Assembly: GCF_013393905.1 (NCBI RefSeq)
Contig: NZ_CP040272.1
Span: forward strand, 3,286,001 to 3,350,000
DNA length: 64,000 bases
Origin: Nostoc sp. C052
Lineage (GTDB): Bacteria > Cyanobacteriota > Cyanobacteriia > Cyanobacteriales > Nostocaceae
Direction: 5' to 3'
The translations under genes were made by a program, and so were the position numbers. The notes beneath the pieces were generated by a model. The model saw only the letters and a list, made by a program, of their open reading frames with translations, ran no database searches and was not told where the DNA came from. The first letter of the stretch is position 1; each line of letters opens with the position of its first letter. Shown in pieces: positions 24,970 through 33,458 of the stretch.

Positions 24970-25899
24970 ATGAGTATTATCGTCTTCGGCAGTATAAATA
25001 TAGACCTGGTAGCAACAACACCCCGATTGCCAGTCGCAGGAGAAACGTTGCTAGGAGAAGATTTTTTTAAAGTTTCGGGAGGTAAGGGAGCCAATCAAGC
25101 CGTAGCATTAGCAAAATTGGGCATTCTTACTCAGATAGTGGGGCGTGTAGGTGCAGATGATTTTGGTACGGAACTTGTTAACAATTTGCAAGCAGCTAGT
25201 GTGCAGACTGATAACATTTTTGTGGACAAAACTGTTAGTTCTGGAGTCGCAATCATCACCGTGAGTCATACTGGTGAAAATCAAATCGTCGTTATTCCTG
25301 GTGCAAATGGGCGTGTCAATCAAGAAGATGTAGAGCGATTATCCCACCTTTTACCAAGAGCTACAGCAATACTTTTACAACTAGAAATTCCGATTAATGC
25401 CGTAGTTGCTGCTGCTAAAGCTGCAAAAGGTGCAAACATAAAAGTAATTTTTGACCCAGCACCCGCACAATCTAATTTACCAGATGAACTGTATCCGTTG
25501 GTAGACATTATCACACCGAATGAAGTTGAAGCAGCGCAGTTGGTGGGTTTTCCTGTGGATGGAGAGGAACAAGCAGCCAAAGCAGCTGCGGTTTTGTTGG
25601 AACGGGGTGTGAAATGTGCGATCGTCAAACTGGGTTCTAAAGGTGTTTTTTGTGCCACTGCTGAAGAAAAGTTTTTTGTACCTGCGTTTTCAATTCATGC
25701 AGTAGACACAGTAGCCGCAGGTGATGCTTTCAATGGCGGTTTAGCGGCGGCACTTTTTGAAGGACTTTCTTTACATCAGGCAGTTATTTGGGGTGCAGCC
25801 GCAGGTGCTTTAGCGGCGACAAAACCAGGCGCACAAACTTCGCTACCAGATAGGTTTACATTTGATGCATTTCTTAAGGAAAGGGGAGTAGGGAAGTAG
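24970..25899 (+). CDS. rbsK: ribokinase
   Basis: This is a 309-residue PfkB-family kinase from ATG 24970, starting MSIIVFGSINIDL; the in-frame upstream ATG at 24880 lies next to a repeat and would add 30 unrelated residues. PfkB signature 1 is seen as GGKGANQAVALAKLG and signature 2 as DTVAAGDAFNGGLAAAL, with the catalytic Asp in AGDAF. NEVEAAQLVG matches the ribokinase TPNExE motif. It phosphorylates ribose to ribose-5-phosphate. The neighbouring nucleoside hydrolase would free ribose from nucleosides, so these genes form a plausible salvage set, though they are not one transcript. Confidence 0.9.
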   Translation: MSIIVFGSINIDLVATTPRLPVAGETLLGEDFFKVSGGKGANQAVALAKLGILTQIVGRVGADDFGTELVNNLQAASVQTDNIFVDKTVSSGVAIITVSHTGENQIVVIPGANGRVNQEDVERLSHLLPRATAILLQLEIPINAVVAAAKAAKGANIKVIFDPAPAQSNLPDELYPLVDIITPNEVEAAQLVGFPVDGEEQAAKAAAVLLERGVKCAIVKLGSKGVFCATAEEKFFVPAFSIHAVDTVAAGDAFNGGLAAALFEGLSLHQAVIWGAAAGALAATKPGAQTSLPDRFTFDAFLKERGVGK

Positions 25900-25953
25900 G
25901 GAAGATGAGGGAGAAGAACTATTGATCCATACACAATCCCCAATCCCCAATCC

Positions 25954-26385
25954 CTATTTACCAATATCTTCATTCCAAAGTTCAGGGTTAGTTTCAATAA
26001 ACTCATTCATAATTTGTTCGCATTCGTCAAGATTAAGATCAATTACTTCCACACCATGAGATACCATAAATTCTTTAGCACCAGGAAAAGTTTTGGATTC
26101 TCCAGCGATGACTTTTTGAATGCCAAATTGTACTACTGCCCCAGCGCACAGGTAACATGGCATTAAAGTTGAATAGAGTGTTGTCCCTCTATAGCTGCCA
26201 ACTCTTCCAGCATTGCGGAGACAATCGATTTCGGCGTGGGTAACAGGATCGGCATCTTGCACACGTTTATTGTGTCCTCTACCGAGAATTTTGCCATCTT
26301 TAACGAGAACCGAACCAATAGGAATTCCACCTTCTTGTCTGCCTTGTTTTGCTTCTTGAATAGCAGCTTCCATAAACTCATCCAT
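25954..26385 (-). CDS. cytosine deaminase, fungal Fcy1 type
   Basis: This 143-residue zinc deaminase has VTHAEIDCL (His zinc ligand and Glu proton shuttle) and TLMPCYLCAGAVVQFGI (PCxxC zinc cysteines). It aligns closely with yeast cytosine deaminase over its whole length: EGGIPIGSVL, LGRGHNKRVQ, GTTLYSTLMPC, and the C-terminal PELWNEDIGK, which in Fcy1 packs over the active site. That tail is absent from the TadA and GuaD groups. It probably converts cytosine to uracil. The ATG has a good AGGAGA ribosome site, and the start is only 14 bases from the divergent nucleoside hydrolase gene. Confidence 0.87.
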   Translation of the reverse strand: MDEFMEAAIQEAKQGRQEGGIPIGSVLVKDGKILGRGHNKRVQDADPVTHAEIDCLRNAGRVGSYRGTTLYSTLMPCYLCAGAVVQFGIQKVIAGESKTFPGAKEFMVSHGVEVIDLNLDECEQIMNEFIETNPELWNEDIGK

Positions 26386-26399
26386 ATAATTCTCCTTTT

Positions 26400-27323
26400 A
26401 TGACAAAACAACTTGTATTAATGGATCATGATGGCGGTGTAGATGATTATCTAGCAACTATGCTGCTATTGACGATGGATCATATAGAACTTCTTGGTGT
26501 TGTCGTCACTCCAGCAGATTGCTACGTTCAACCGGCTGTTAGCGCCACACGTAAAATTATAGATTTGATGGGATTTTCTCATATCCCGGTAGCAGAAAGT
26601 ACAGTGCGCGGTATCAATCCGTTTCCTACTCTCTATCGCCGTGATTCGTTTATTGTCGATCATCTCCCGATTCTCAATCAAAGCGAAACCATTACTACGC
26701 CTCTGGTTGCCGAAACAGGTCAAGATTTCATGATACAGGTGTTACGTGACGCATCAGACCCCGTAACGTTGATGGTAACTGGGCCGTTAACGACGGTTGC
26801 AGTAGCTTTAGACAAAGCAGCAGACATTGAAGCCAAGATTCACAAAATTGTGTGGATGGGGGGTGCGTTAAATGTTGGTGGTAATGTAGAAAAAAGTCTG
26901 GAAGCAGGACAAGATGGTTCTGCCGAATGGAATGTTTATTGGGATGCAGTTTCAGCCGCGCGCGTATGGCAAACCCAAATTGAAATTATTATGTGTCCTT
27001 TGGATTTAACTAACAATGTCCCAGTCACATCGGAGTTAGTATACAAAATGGGGCGACAACGCCACTATCCCATCTCTGATTTAGCTGGACAATGTTATGC
27101 GCTAGTTATCCCTCAAGATTATTATTTCTGGGATGTGTTGGCAACAGCTTATCTGGGACACCCAGAATATTATCAATTGCGCGAATGGGAAACAGAAATT
27201 ATTACCACTGGTCTTAGTCAGGGACGTACTAAAGTAGTTTCTGGTGGTCGAAAAATTTATGCAATGGATCGGGTAGATAAAGAGGCTTTTTATGCTTACA
27301 TCTTGCAGCAATGGGCAAGATAA
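26400..27323 (+). CDS. inosine-uridine-preferring nucleoside hydrolase family protein
   Basis: This 307-residue protein has the calcium-binding Asp cluster in LMDHDGGVDDYLA at residues 7-19, VTGPLTTVAVALD and VWMGGALNVGGNV in the middle, and SAEWNVYWDAVSA (the AEFN-like motif). MCPLDLTNNVPVT provides the later substrate-site segment. Members hydrolyse nucleosides to base plus ribose. The product base (cytosine or uracil) and ribose suit the adjacent cytosine deaminase and ribokinase. The start is 14 bases from the divergent deaminase start with no clear ribosome site, so its promoter must lie inside the deaminase gene or the spacer is leaderless. Confidence 0.87.
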   Translation: MTKQLVLMDHDGGVDDYLATMLLLTMDHIELLGVVVTPADCYVQPAVSATRKIIDLMGFSHIPVAESTVRGINPFPTLYRRDSFIVDHLPILNQSETITTPLVAETGQDFMIQVLRDASDPVTLMVTGPLTTVAVALDKAADIEAKIHKIVWMGGALNVGGNVEKSLEAGQDGSAEWNVYWDAVSAARVWQTQIEIIMCPLDLTNNVPVTSELVYKMGRQRHYPISDLAGQCYALVIPQDYYFWDVLATAYLGHPEYYQLREWETEIITTGLSQGRTKVVSGGRKIYAMDRVDKEAFYAYILQQWAR

Positions 27324-27496
27324 AAAACGAAAAATAACAAATTAAACTTAAATACCTGTCAGCTTGAATGTGTCATTGATATTATGGTTTTTATAGACAT
27401 CACTCTCTCGATAAAAACAAAAAACTTTATGTCAGAACTTCAGGATGCAATTCACCTCAAATATTGTTATTTAAATACATCAAGAAACTATATTTA

Positions 27497-28048
27497 TTAA
27501 TAGCTGATAAACTTCAAGCCTAAGAATAGAGCAGCTACAGTTCCGGCAACAGAAATTTCTCCCTGAATGATTTTATCTAAAACTGATTCTATAGGAATAA
27601 AGACAACTTCAATTTCTTCTGTAATATCTAGTTGTTGCTCTCCAACTTTACTCACATTTTCTGCTAAAAATAAATGTATTTGATTAGTATCTTTACTCGG
27701 CTTATCGTATAAAGTTCCAATTTTTCTAAATTCTTGGGGAGTGTAACCAGTTTCTTCTGTAAATTCTCTAATGGCTGCTATTTCTGCACTCTCTTTTGTG
27801 GGATCGAAATTCCCTGCTGGCAGTTCTAAGAAAAATTCACCGATGGCGTGTCTATATTGCCGGACAAAAATGATTTCTCTATCACTAGTGATAGGTAAAA
27901 CCATTGCAACGTCAGGCTTAATACTGACAAAGTAATCATCGATAATTTTACCATTGGGCAATTCTATTTCATCTTGTCTTACCTTACACCAGTAATGATC
28001 TAAGACCATTTTTGATTTTAAAATCTTCCATTTTTTTAAGTTGTTCAT
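27497..28048 (-). CDS. Nudix hydrolase, ADP-ribose pyrophosphatase-like
   Basis: This 183-residue protein has its Nudix box at about 94-118: AGNFDPTKESAEIAAIREFTEETGY. The REFTEETGY core is intact, with one extra residue between the first Gly and Glu compared with the consensus. The FVRQYRHAIGEFFLELPAGN lead-in is typical of the ADP-ribose/NADH pyrophosphatase branch (NudF-like). It probably removes ADP-ribose or a related nucleotide. Being near nucleoside salvage genes and a few kilobases from a NADAR gene is suggestive, but there is no operon link. It is flanked by AT-rich spacers. Confidence 0.85.
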   Translation of the reverse strand: MNNLKKWKILKSKMVLDHYWCKVRQDEIELPNGKIIDDYFVSIKPDVAMVLPITSDREIIFVRQYRHAIGEFFLELPAGNFDPTKESAEIAAIREFTEETGYTPQEFRKIGTLYDKPSKDTNQIHLFLAENVSKVGEQQLDITEEIEVVFIPIESVLDKIIQGEISVAGTVAALFLGLKFISY

Positions 28049-28174
28049 AAATTAAGTAATATATTAATGTATAAAAAATTCGCTATGAATGTAAAAAACT
28101 ATAACAGATGCATCCGATAATCTAAATTTTCAACTTACACTAGCTTTTGCCATATCATAATATGTATAACAAGT

Positions 28175-29227
28175 ATGCAAATAAATGTAAATTTATTTAC
28201 AGTCAATAAGAGATTTCCCTTGACTATTAGTCGGGGTACGACGGCACAGACGACGAATGTATGGGTGAGGATCTCACACGATCGCATCGAAGGTTGGGGA
28301 GAAGCATCACCATTTGGTGTGGGTAATCATCGGCAATCAACTGATGCAATCAAAGACGCGCTACAGCAAGTCGTACCACTGTTACAAACATTTAGTCCTT
28401 TACAGCAGCAGGAAGTTGAGCAAGTTTTAACACAAAACCAGGTTCCTTCTGCGGCCAGGGCTGCTTTGGATATGGCAATGCATGACTGGTTGGGTAAGCG
28501 CGTCGGATTACCCTTGTGGCAAATTTGGGGACTTGATCGCAATCAGATAGTCCCGACTTCAGTCACAATTGGGATTAATTCACCTGAAGGTGCGATCGCC
28601 AGAGCGCGAGACTGGTTACAATTTGCTGATGTTCGCCTTTTCAAAGTCAAGCTAGGTAGCCCAGATGGTATAGATGCAGATAAAAAAATGCTATTAGCAG
28701 TGCAAAAAGAAGCACCATTACCAGAGTTTTTTGTTGATGCTAACGGCGGTTGGAGTTTAGAAGATGCGATCGCTATGTGCAATTGGCTGGCTGATTTAGG
28801 TATAAAGTATGTAGAACAGCCATTGCCACGAGGGCAGGAACCAAGTTTAGTAAAACTCAAAGAACACTCTCCTCTACCCATCTTTGTCGATGAAAGTTGT
28901 TTCACCAGCGCCGATATTCCCCATTTGGCAAACTACGTCGATGGTATTAATATCAAACTGATGAAATCAGGGGGACTAACAGAGGCAATGCGAATGGTAC
29001 ACACAGCACGAGCCTACGGGTTGCAAGTAATGTTCGGTTGCTATTCTGACAGTTCGCTAGCTAATACAGCAGCATTACAGCTAGCACCACTAGCTGATTA
29101 TTTAGATTTAGACAGTCACCTGAATTTAATCGATGATCCCTTTACGGGTGCATTGCTAAAAGAAGGGAGAGTTTTGCCAAACGATTTACCAGGTTTGGGG
29201 GTACAACAGAGTGCGTCTACCACTTAA
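28175..29227 (+). CDS. enolase-superfamily dipeptide epimerase / N-acetyl-amino-acid racemase (DgcA-like)
   Basis: This 350-residue protein is of the muconate-lactonising-enzyme subgroup. The catalytic KVKLG (KxK) lies near residue 160. Metal ligands sit in FVDANGGW, KYVEQPLP and IFVDESCF, and the opposite-face Lys in GINIKLMKSGG. Dipeptide epimerases acting on L-Ala-D/L-Glu have this pattern. The downstream gene, a DUF1611 protein, overlaps it by 17 bases. This pair matches DgcA (N-acetyl-glutamate racemase activity) and DgcN (D-glutamate N-acetyltransferase), described for D-glutamate catabolism in marine bacteria. Thus it may recycle peptidoglycan-derived or environmental D-Glu. Family assignment is solid; the substrate is inferred. 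Confidence 0.88.
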   Translation: MQINVNLFTVNKRFPLTISRGTTAQTTNVWVRISHDRIEGWGEASPFGVGNHRQSTDAIKDALQQVVPLLQTFSPLQQQEVEQVLTQNQVPSAARAALDMAMHDWLGKRVGLPLWQIWGLDRNQIVPTSVTIGINSPEGAIARARDWLQFADVRLFKVKLGSPDGIDADKKMLLAVQKEAPLPEFFVDANGGWSLEDAIAMCNWLADLGIKYVEQPLPRGQEPSLVKLKEHSPLPIFVDESCFTSADIPHLANYVDGINIKLMKSGGLTEAMRMVHTARAYGLQVMFGCYSDSSLANTAALQLAPLADYLDLDSHLNLIDDPFTGALLKEGRVLPNDLPGLGVQQSASTT

Positions 29228-30257
29228 TCAACGAGTAGCTATCTTACTTCATGAGGGAATTAGCGGGCATCAGGGCAAAACAGGGCTAGCAATTTTACGT
29301 TACAGTGAAGCCCCAATCGTAGCCGTAATCGATCGCGAATCTGTTGGCAAATCCCTAACAGAATTAACAGGTATCAAGCGTGAAGTGCCAATTGTGACAT
29401 CAGTAGCCGCAGCCCTAGAGTACCAGCCGGAAGTCTTAGTAATTGGCATTGCCCCTGGTGGTGGTGCTGTCCCAGATGATTACTGGCTAGAAATCAAAAA
29501 TGCTTTAGAAGCGGGAATGTCTCTGGTGAATGGTTTACATACACCAATGGCAAGTATTCCAGAGTTAAATACACTACTCAAACCAGGGCAATTAATTTGG
29601 GATATACGAAAAGAGCCGTCTAATATCAGTGTTGCTAGTGGCATAGCACGCACCCTTCCCTGTCGGCGGGTGTTGACAGTGGGAACCGATATGGCGATCG
29701 GTAAAATGTCAACTAGTCTAGAGTTACATTGGGCATCAAAACTGCGGGGTTGGCGTTCTAAATTTCTCGCCACCGGTCAAACTGGTGTGATGTTAGAAGG
29801 GGACGGCGTGGCTTTAGATGCCGTGCGGGTAGACTTTGCCGCCGGTGCTGTAGAACAAATAGTTATGCGTTATGGCAAAAACTACGACATTTTGCACATT
29901 GAAGGACAAGGTTCGCTACTACACCCTGGTTCAACAGCAACTTTACCCCTGATTCGTGGTTCGCAACCAACCCAACTGGTATTAGTGCATCGGGCGGGAC
30001 AAGTTCATGTACGTAATCATCCCCATGTACTAATTCCACCTTTACCAGAGGTGATTAAGCTTTATGAAACCGTTGCTAGTGCTGGTGGTGCTTTTGGAAG
30101 TGTTCCTGTAGTGGGTATAGCACTGAATACAGCCCATCTAGATGAGTCTGCGGCTAAGGAAAGCATCGCTCAAACAATAGCAGAAACAGGACTACCTTGC
30201 ACCGATGTAGTACGTTTTGATGCCAATGTGCTTTTGGATGCAGTAATGAAGAATTAG
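29211..30257 (+). CDS. DUF1611 P-loop protein (DgcN-like candidate D-glutamate N-acetyltransferase)
   Basis: This is a 348-residue DUF1611 protein. The N-terminal Rossmann-like part (about 1-130) has VAVIDRESVGKSLTELTGI and GIAPGGGAVP. The C-terminal part has a P-loop-like VGTDMAIGKMSTSLEL near 165 with the Walker-type K-x-S/T. ATGQTGVMLEGDGVALDAVRVDFAAGAVE is the family hallmark, followed by HIEGQGSLLHPG. Some relatives were annotated as NAD-dependent epimerases, but biochemical work on DgcN shows acetyl transfer to D-glutamate. The start (GTG at 29211) overlaps the epimerase gene by 17 bases, giving strong coupling and a joint pathway. Confidence 0.87.
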   Translation: MRLPLNQRVAILLHEGISGHQGKTGLAILRYSEAPIVAVIDRESVGKSLTELTGIKREVPIVTSVAAALEYQPEVLVIGIAPGGGAVPDDYWLEIKNALEAGMSLVNGLHTPMASIPELNTLLKPGQLIWDIRKEPSNISVASGIARTLPCRRVLTVGTDMAIGKMSTSLELHWASKLRGWRSKFLATGQTGVMLEGDGVALDAVRVDFAAGAVEQIVMRYGKNYDILHIEGQGSLLHPGSTATLPLIRGSQPTQLVLVHRAGQVHVRNHPHVLIPPLPEVIKLYETVASAGGAFGSVPVVGIALNTAHLDESAAKESIAQTIAETGLPCTDVVRFDANVLLDAVMKN

Positions 30258-30327
30258 CTGTTGTAATCAAAATCTCCAATCCCCAATCCCCAGTTCTCTA
30301 CCCAAAAATACAAAATAAATTTGTGGA

Positions 30328-30382
30328 AATTCATAGTCATATCGAGTATGCTTTATATATGAACTCGTTATGACTATGAATT
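30328..30382. promoter_or_regulatory. long inverted repeat upstream of catalase
   Basis: Arms 30328-30347 (AATTCATAGTCATATCGAGT) and 30363-30382 are complementary at 19 of 20 positions around a 15-base AT-rich loop. It ends 89 bases before the catalase ATG. It could be an operator for a dimeric regulator or an RNA hairpin in the leader. No other copy was seen in the window. Confidence 0.55.
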
Positions 30383-30471
30383 AGGACGCTCTATCAGGGA
30401 GCATCCCTCTATCTAGTAGCTAAAATGTATTGTGGGCAATTTGAGTAACTTAATGGAGAGCTTTTTTACCC

Positions 30472-31965
30472 ATGACTGAACCCCAAAACTTGACAACTGC
30501 TGACGGTATCCCAGTTAGCGATAACCAGAACTCACTTACGGCTGGATCGCGTGGGCCTGTATTAATCCAGGATTTCCACCTCTTAGAAAAGCTGGCTCAT
30601 TTCAACAGAGAACGTATTCCTGAAAGAGTTGTCCACGCTAAAGGTGCTGCTGCTCATGGTACTTTGACTATCACCAATGACATTACCCGCTACAGTAAAG
30701 CCAAACTTTTTTCGGAAATTGGTAAGAAAACAGAACTTTTCTTGCGCTTTTCTACCGTTGGCGGAGAAAAAGGTTCAGCAGATGCCGAGCGCGACCCTAG
30801 AGGTTTTGCCATCAAGTTTTATACCGAAGAGGGCAACTGGGATATTGTCGGCAACAATACCCCTATTTTCTTCATCCGCGACCCTTTGAAGTTTCCTGAC
30901 TTCATCCATACCCAAAAGCGCAATCCCCAAACCAATTGCAAAGACCAGAATGCAAAGTGGGATTTTTGGTCACTCAGTCCAGAATCGCTTCACCAGGTGA
31001 CAATCCTGTTTTCAGATCGGGGAATTCCCAAAACCTATCGCCACATGGATGGCTTTGGTAGCCATACTTTCAGTTTAATTAATGCTGAAGGCGATCGCGT
31101 CTGGTGCAAATTTCACTTTAAGAATCTGCAAGAGCATCAAACCTTGACAGAGGAAGAATCAGCTAAGATTAAGGGCGAAGATCCCGATCATGCGACTCAC
31201 GATTTGTTTGAAGCGATCGGTCAAGGTGACTATCCCAAGTGGCGGATGTGTATTCAGGTGATGACCGAGGAGCAAGCGGCCAAACATCCTGATAATCCTT
31301 TTGACTTAACTAAAGTTTGGAAGCACTCAGATTATCCTTTAATTGAAGTCGGGATATTAGAGCTAAATCGTAACCCTGAGAATTATTTTGCCGAAGTGGA
31401 GCAAGCCGCTTTTAGCCCTAGTGCAGTGGTTCCTGGCGTTAGTTTCTCTCCAGATAAAATGCTGCAAGCTCGCATCTTTTCTTACCCAGATGCTCAACGG
31501 TATCGCTTGGGTGGTAACTATCAGCAACTACCTGTTAACCAGCCCAAATGTCCAGTGATGCATTATCAGCGAGATGGCTTCATGGCACCGGGGAACAACG
31601 GCGGTAGCGTTCCTAACTATGAGCCGAATAGTGCTGAGGGTACGCCCAAAGAAAATCCAGCTTATGCAGAACCACCTAGTCATTTGGGTGATGTCACAGT
31701 CGATCGTTACAGTCATCGTGAAGGAAACGACGATTACACCCAAGCGGGCGATCTGTATCGGTTACTAACTCCTGAACAGCAAGAGCGTCTTGCTAAAAAT
31801 ATTGTCGGTAGTCTCTCTCAAGCAAGGCAAGACATCCAAATGCGCCAACTCTGTCACTTTTTTAGGGCAGATGTTTCCTATGGCAGTCGTGTAGCTGAGG
31901 GGTTAGGCATTTCAATTGATCCCTCAGTATTTTCTCATAATGCTCAACCTGTAGGTAACTGGTAG
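30472..31965 (+). CDS. katA: monofunctional heme catalase
   Basis: This 497-residue small-subunit (clade 3-type) catalase has distal His55 in RVVHAKGAAAHG, the Asn region DIVGNNTPIFF, a proximal Tyr338 heme ligand in RIFSYPDAQRYRLG, and FIHTQKRNPQTN. Length is normal for small-subunit catalases, and no C-terminal flavodoxin-like domain is present. It decomposes hydrogen peroxide in the cytoplasm. It has its own promoter region containing a long inverted repeat, and a strong palindrome lies 35 bases after the stop. The nearest neighbours are unrelated, so it is monocistronic. Confidence 0.93.
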   Translation: MTEPQNLTTADGIPVSDNQNSLTAGSRGPVLIQDFHLLEKLAHFNRERIPERVVHAKGAAAHGTLTITNDITRYSKAKLFSEIGKKTELFLRFSTVGGEKGSADAERDPRGFAIKFYTEEGNWDIVGNNTPIFFIRDPLKFPDFIHTQKRNPQTNCKDQNAKWDFWSLSPESLHQVTILFSDRGIPKTYRHMDGFGSHTFSLINAEGDRVWCKFHFKNLQEHQTLTEEESAKIKGEDPDHATHDLFEAIGQGDYPKWRMCIQVMTEEQAAKHPDNPFDLTKVWKHSDYPLIEVGILELNRNPENYFAEVEQAAFSPSAVVPGVSFSPDKMLQARIFSYPDAQRYRLGGNYQQLPVNQPKCPVMHYQRDGFMAPGNNGGSVPNYEPNSAEGTPKENPAYAEPPSHLGDVTVDRYSHREGNDDYTQAGDLYRLLTPEQQERLAKNIVGSLSQARQDIQMRQLCHFFRADVSYGSRVAEGLGISIDPSVFSHNAQPVGNW

Positions 31966-31999
31966 CCTCGTAGTTTCGTAGGGTGTCTTATGCAGATTC

Positions 32000-32032
32000 A
32001 GATCCCCGACTTCTTGAAGAAGTCGGGGATCT
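32000..32032. repeat. palindrome, repeat family E; possible catalase terminator
   Basis: AGATCCCCGACTTCTT and its exact reverse complement are separated by one G. No T-run follows. A diverged copy with the same AGATCCCTGACTTCTT start lies at 56436-56468, so it is an interspersed repeat that may also stop transcription. The rest of the 358-base spacer shows nothing else. Confidence 0.65.
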
Positions 32033-32323
32033 AATAAATGAAAACAGACTAATTAATAAATATCAAAGACTCGTTCACGGAGTTCACAGGCTCATTAACC
32101 CTGTTTGGTCACTCTGGCAGTAGCATAGGTAAACTAACCCAACACAGTTTAATTCCTCCCAAGAGTGCGATCGCCACGCCACTCATCAGTATTTACAAGT
32201 GTTCAGATAGTATCGAGAAGAGAGAAAACATCAGCGCAATACTAGCACTTCAAGTATTTGATTATACAATATATAATAGAGCTATTATTTTTACATTATT
32301 TGTGAGGAACTGAAAAAGGTTGT

Positions 32324-32746
32324 ATGAAACTAATTAAAAAAGTTTTAGCAATATGCTTTCTATTATTTGGCATTCCCTTTTCTGCTGTGATGATTCTAGA
32401 AATTATGAATCCCAAAACTCCCGCTCAAGAAAAACAAAATGATGTAGCTGCTTTAACTATTCTTACTATTCCGTCAACCATTCTAGGAGGCTGGTTGAGT
32501 TGGTCTTTAGTGCAGCAGAATCTAAAGGAAAAAGCATTACTTCTGGAATCAGAACAAAAGCGTATTCAGTTAGTCTTCTTAGAATTAATTGAGCAAAATG
32601 CTGGCAGAATAACGGTATTGCAACTTGCGAAAAATGCTGAAATATCAACCCAGTTATCTAAACAATATTTAGATGAGAAAGCCAAGGAACTCAATGCTTC
32701 TTTTGAAGTAAATGAGGATGGAAATGTTTTGTATCGGTTCTCTTGA
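32324..32746 (+). CDS. small membrane protein with helical cytoplasmic tail, unknown
   Basis: This is a 140-residue protein with two predicted membrane helices, about 5-27 (KKVLAICFLLFGIPFSAVMI) and about 45-66 (ALTILTIPSTILGGWLSWSL). The polar C-terminal half, QKRIQLVFLELIEQNAGRITVLQLAKNAEISTQL, resembles the first two helices of a winged helix-turn-helix (…GRITVLQLAKNAEIS…), possibly a membrane-tethered small DNA- or protein-binding module. A GAGG ribosome-site core stands about 20 bases upstream. It lies 52 bases before another small exported-protein gene, with which it may be co-transcribed. No named family recognised. Confidence 0.7.
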   Translation: MKLIKKVLAICFLLFGIPFSAVMILEIMNPKTPAQEKQNDVAALTILTIPSTILGGWLSWSLVQQNLKEKALLLESEQKRIQLVFLELIEQNAGRITVLQLAKNAEISTQLSKQYLDEKAKELNASFEVNEDGNVLYRFS

Positions 32747-32798
32747 TATCCTTTTAGAGACTTAATTCTAAATTAAATCACTTGTAAAAAGCGAAATT

Positions 32799-33296
32799 AT
32801 GATCAAAATTGTCTGCAAGAATGTGATTTTGGGATTTTTTGCTCTACTAATTGCTATAGTTGTTTCAGGTACAATTCAAACTTGGGCTGCAAACCCCAAT
32901 TTAGATGGTGATTCACACCCTACACGACTCAAGCTGAATGAATGTATTGCAGACGTGAAAGAAGTCACAGCTTGGGACGAGAAAGAAACATTGGACGCAG
33001 CTCATAAAATTTGTGATATCCGCCAGTCACACGCCAAACAAAAGGTACGGTTTTTAGCATCTTTGAAGAAACTACGAGAGCAATATCAAAATTATACAAA
33101 TCATGGATTTGACAAACAGTTACCCACAGCGATTGCAGATTCATGGACAATTGTAAAAAGTTGCATTGATTTCAAAGAGGGATTTACATATCCCCACAAT
33201 GTAGCTTTGTTGTCAGTACCAGAGGATATTCGTAGCGGTTGTTACTCTTTAGGTTCTTCTTTGGTAGAATCCGCCCTGTTTAATGAAACGCAGTGA
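32799..33296 (+). CDS. exported protein of unknown function
   Basis: This is a 165-residue protein with an N-terminal signal or anchor (MIKIVCKNVILGFFALLIAIVVSG, likely cleavage after TWAA). The mature part is mostly helical and polar, with three to four Cys residues (CIADVKE, KICDIRQ, KSCIDF, SGCYSL) that could form two disulfides. No domain recognised. It follows the small membrane-protein gene by 52 bases in the same direction. Confidence 0.65.
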   Translation: MIKIVCKNVILGFFALLIAIVVSGTIQTWAANPNLDGDSHPTRLKLNECIADVKEVTAWDEKETLDAAHKICDIRQSHAKQKVRFLASLKKLREQYQNYTNHGFDKQLPTAIADSWTIVKSCIDFKEGFTYPHNVALLSVPEDIRSGCYSLGSSLVESALFNETQ

Positions 33297-33458
33297 TTAG
33301 ACGAACGCAGTCAGTGATTTTCATAGTACCCGTTTATCCGGTTCACCCAGGCGCTCGTCTATGGTTTGGCTTTTCCTCTCTATGAAACGCTTTACAAGCG
33401 AGGAAACTTGAGCGAGGAGAGCAACTGTAAACTACACTGTTTTTAGTTTTGCTGCTAT

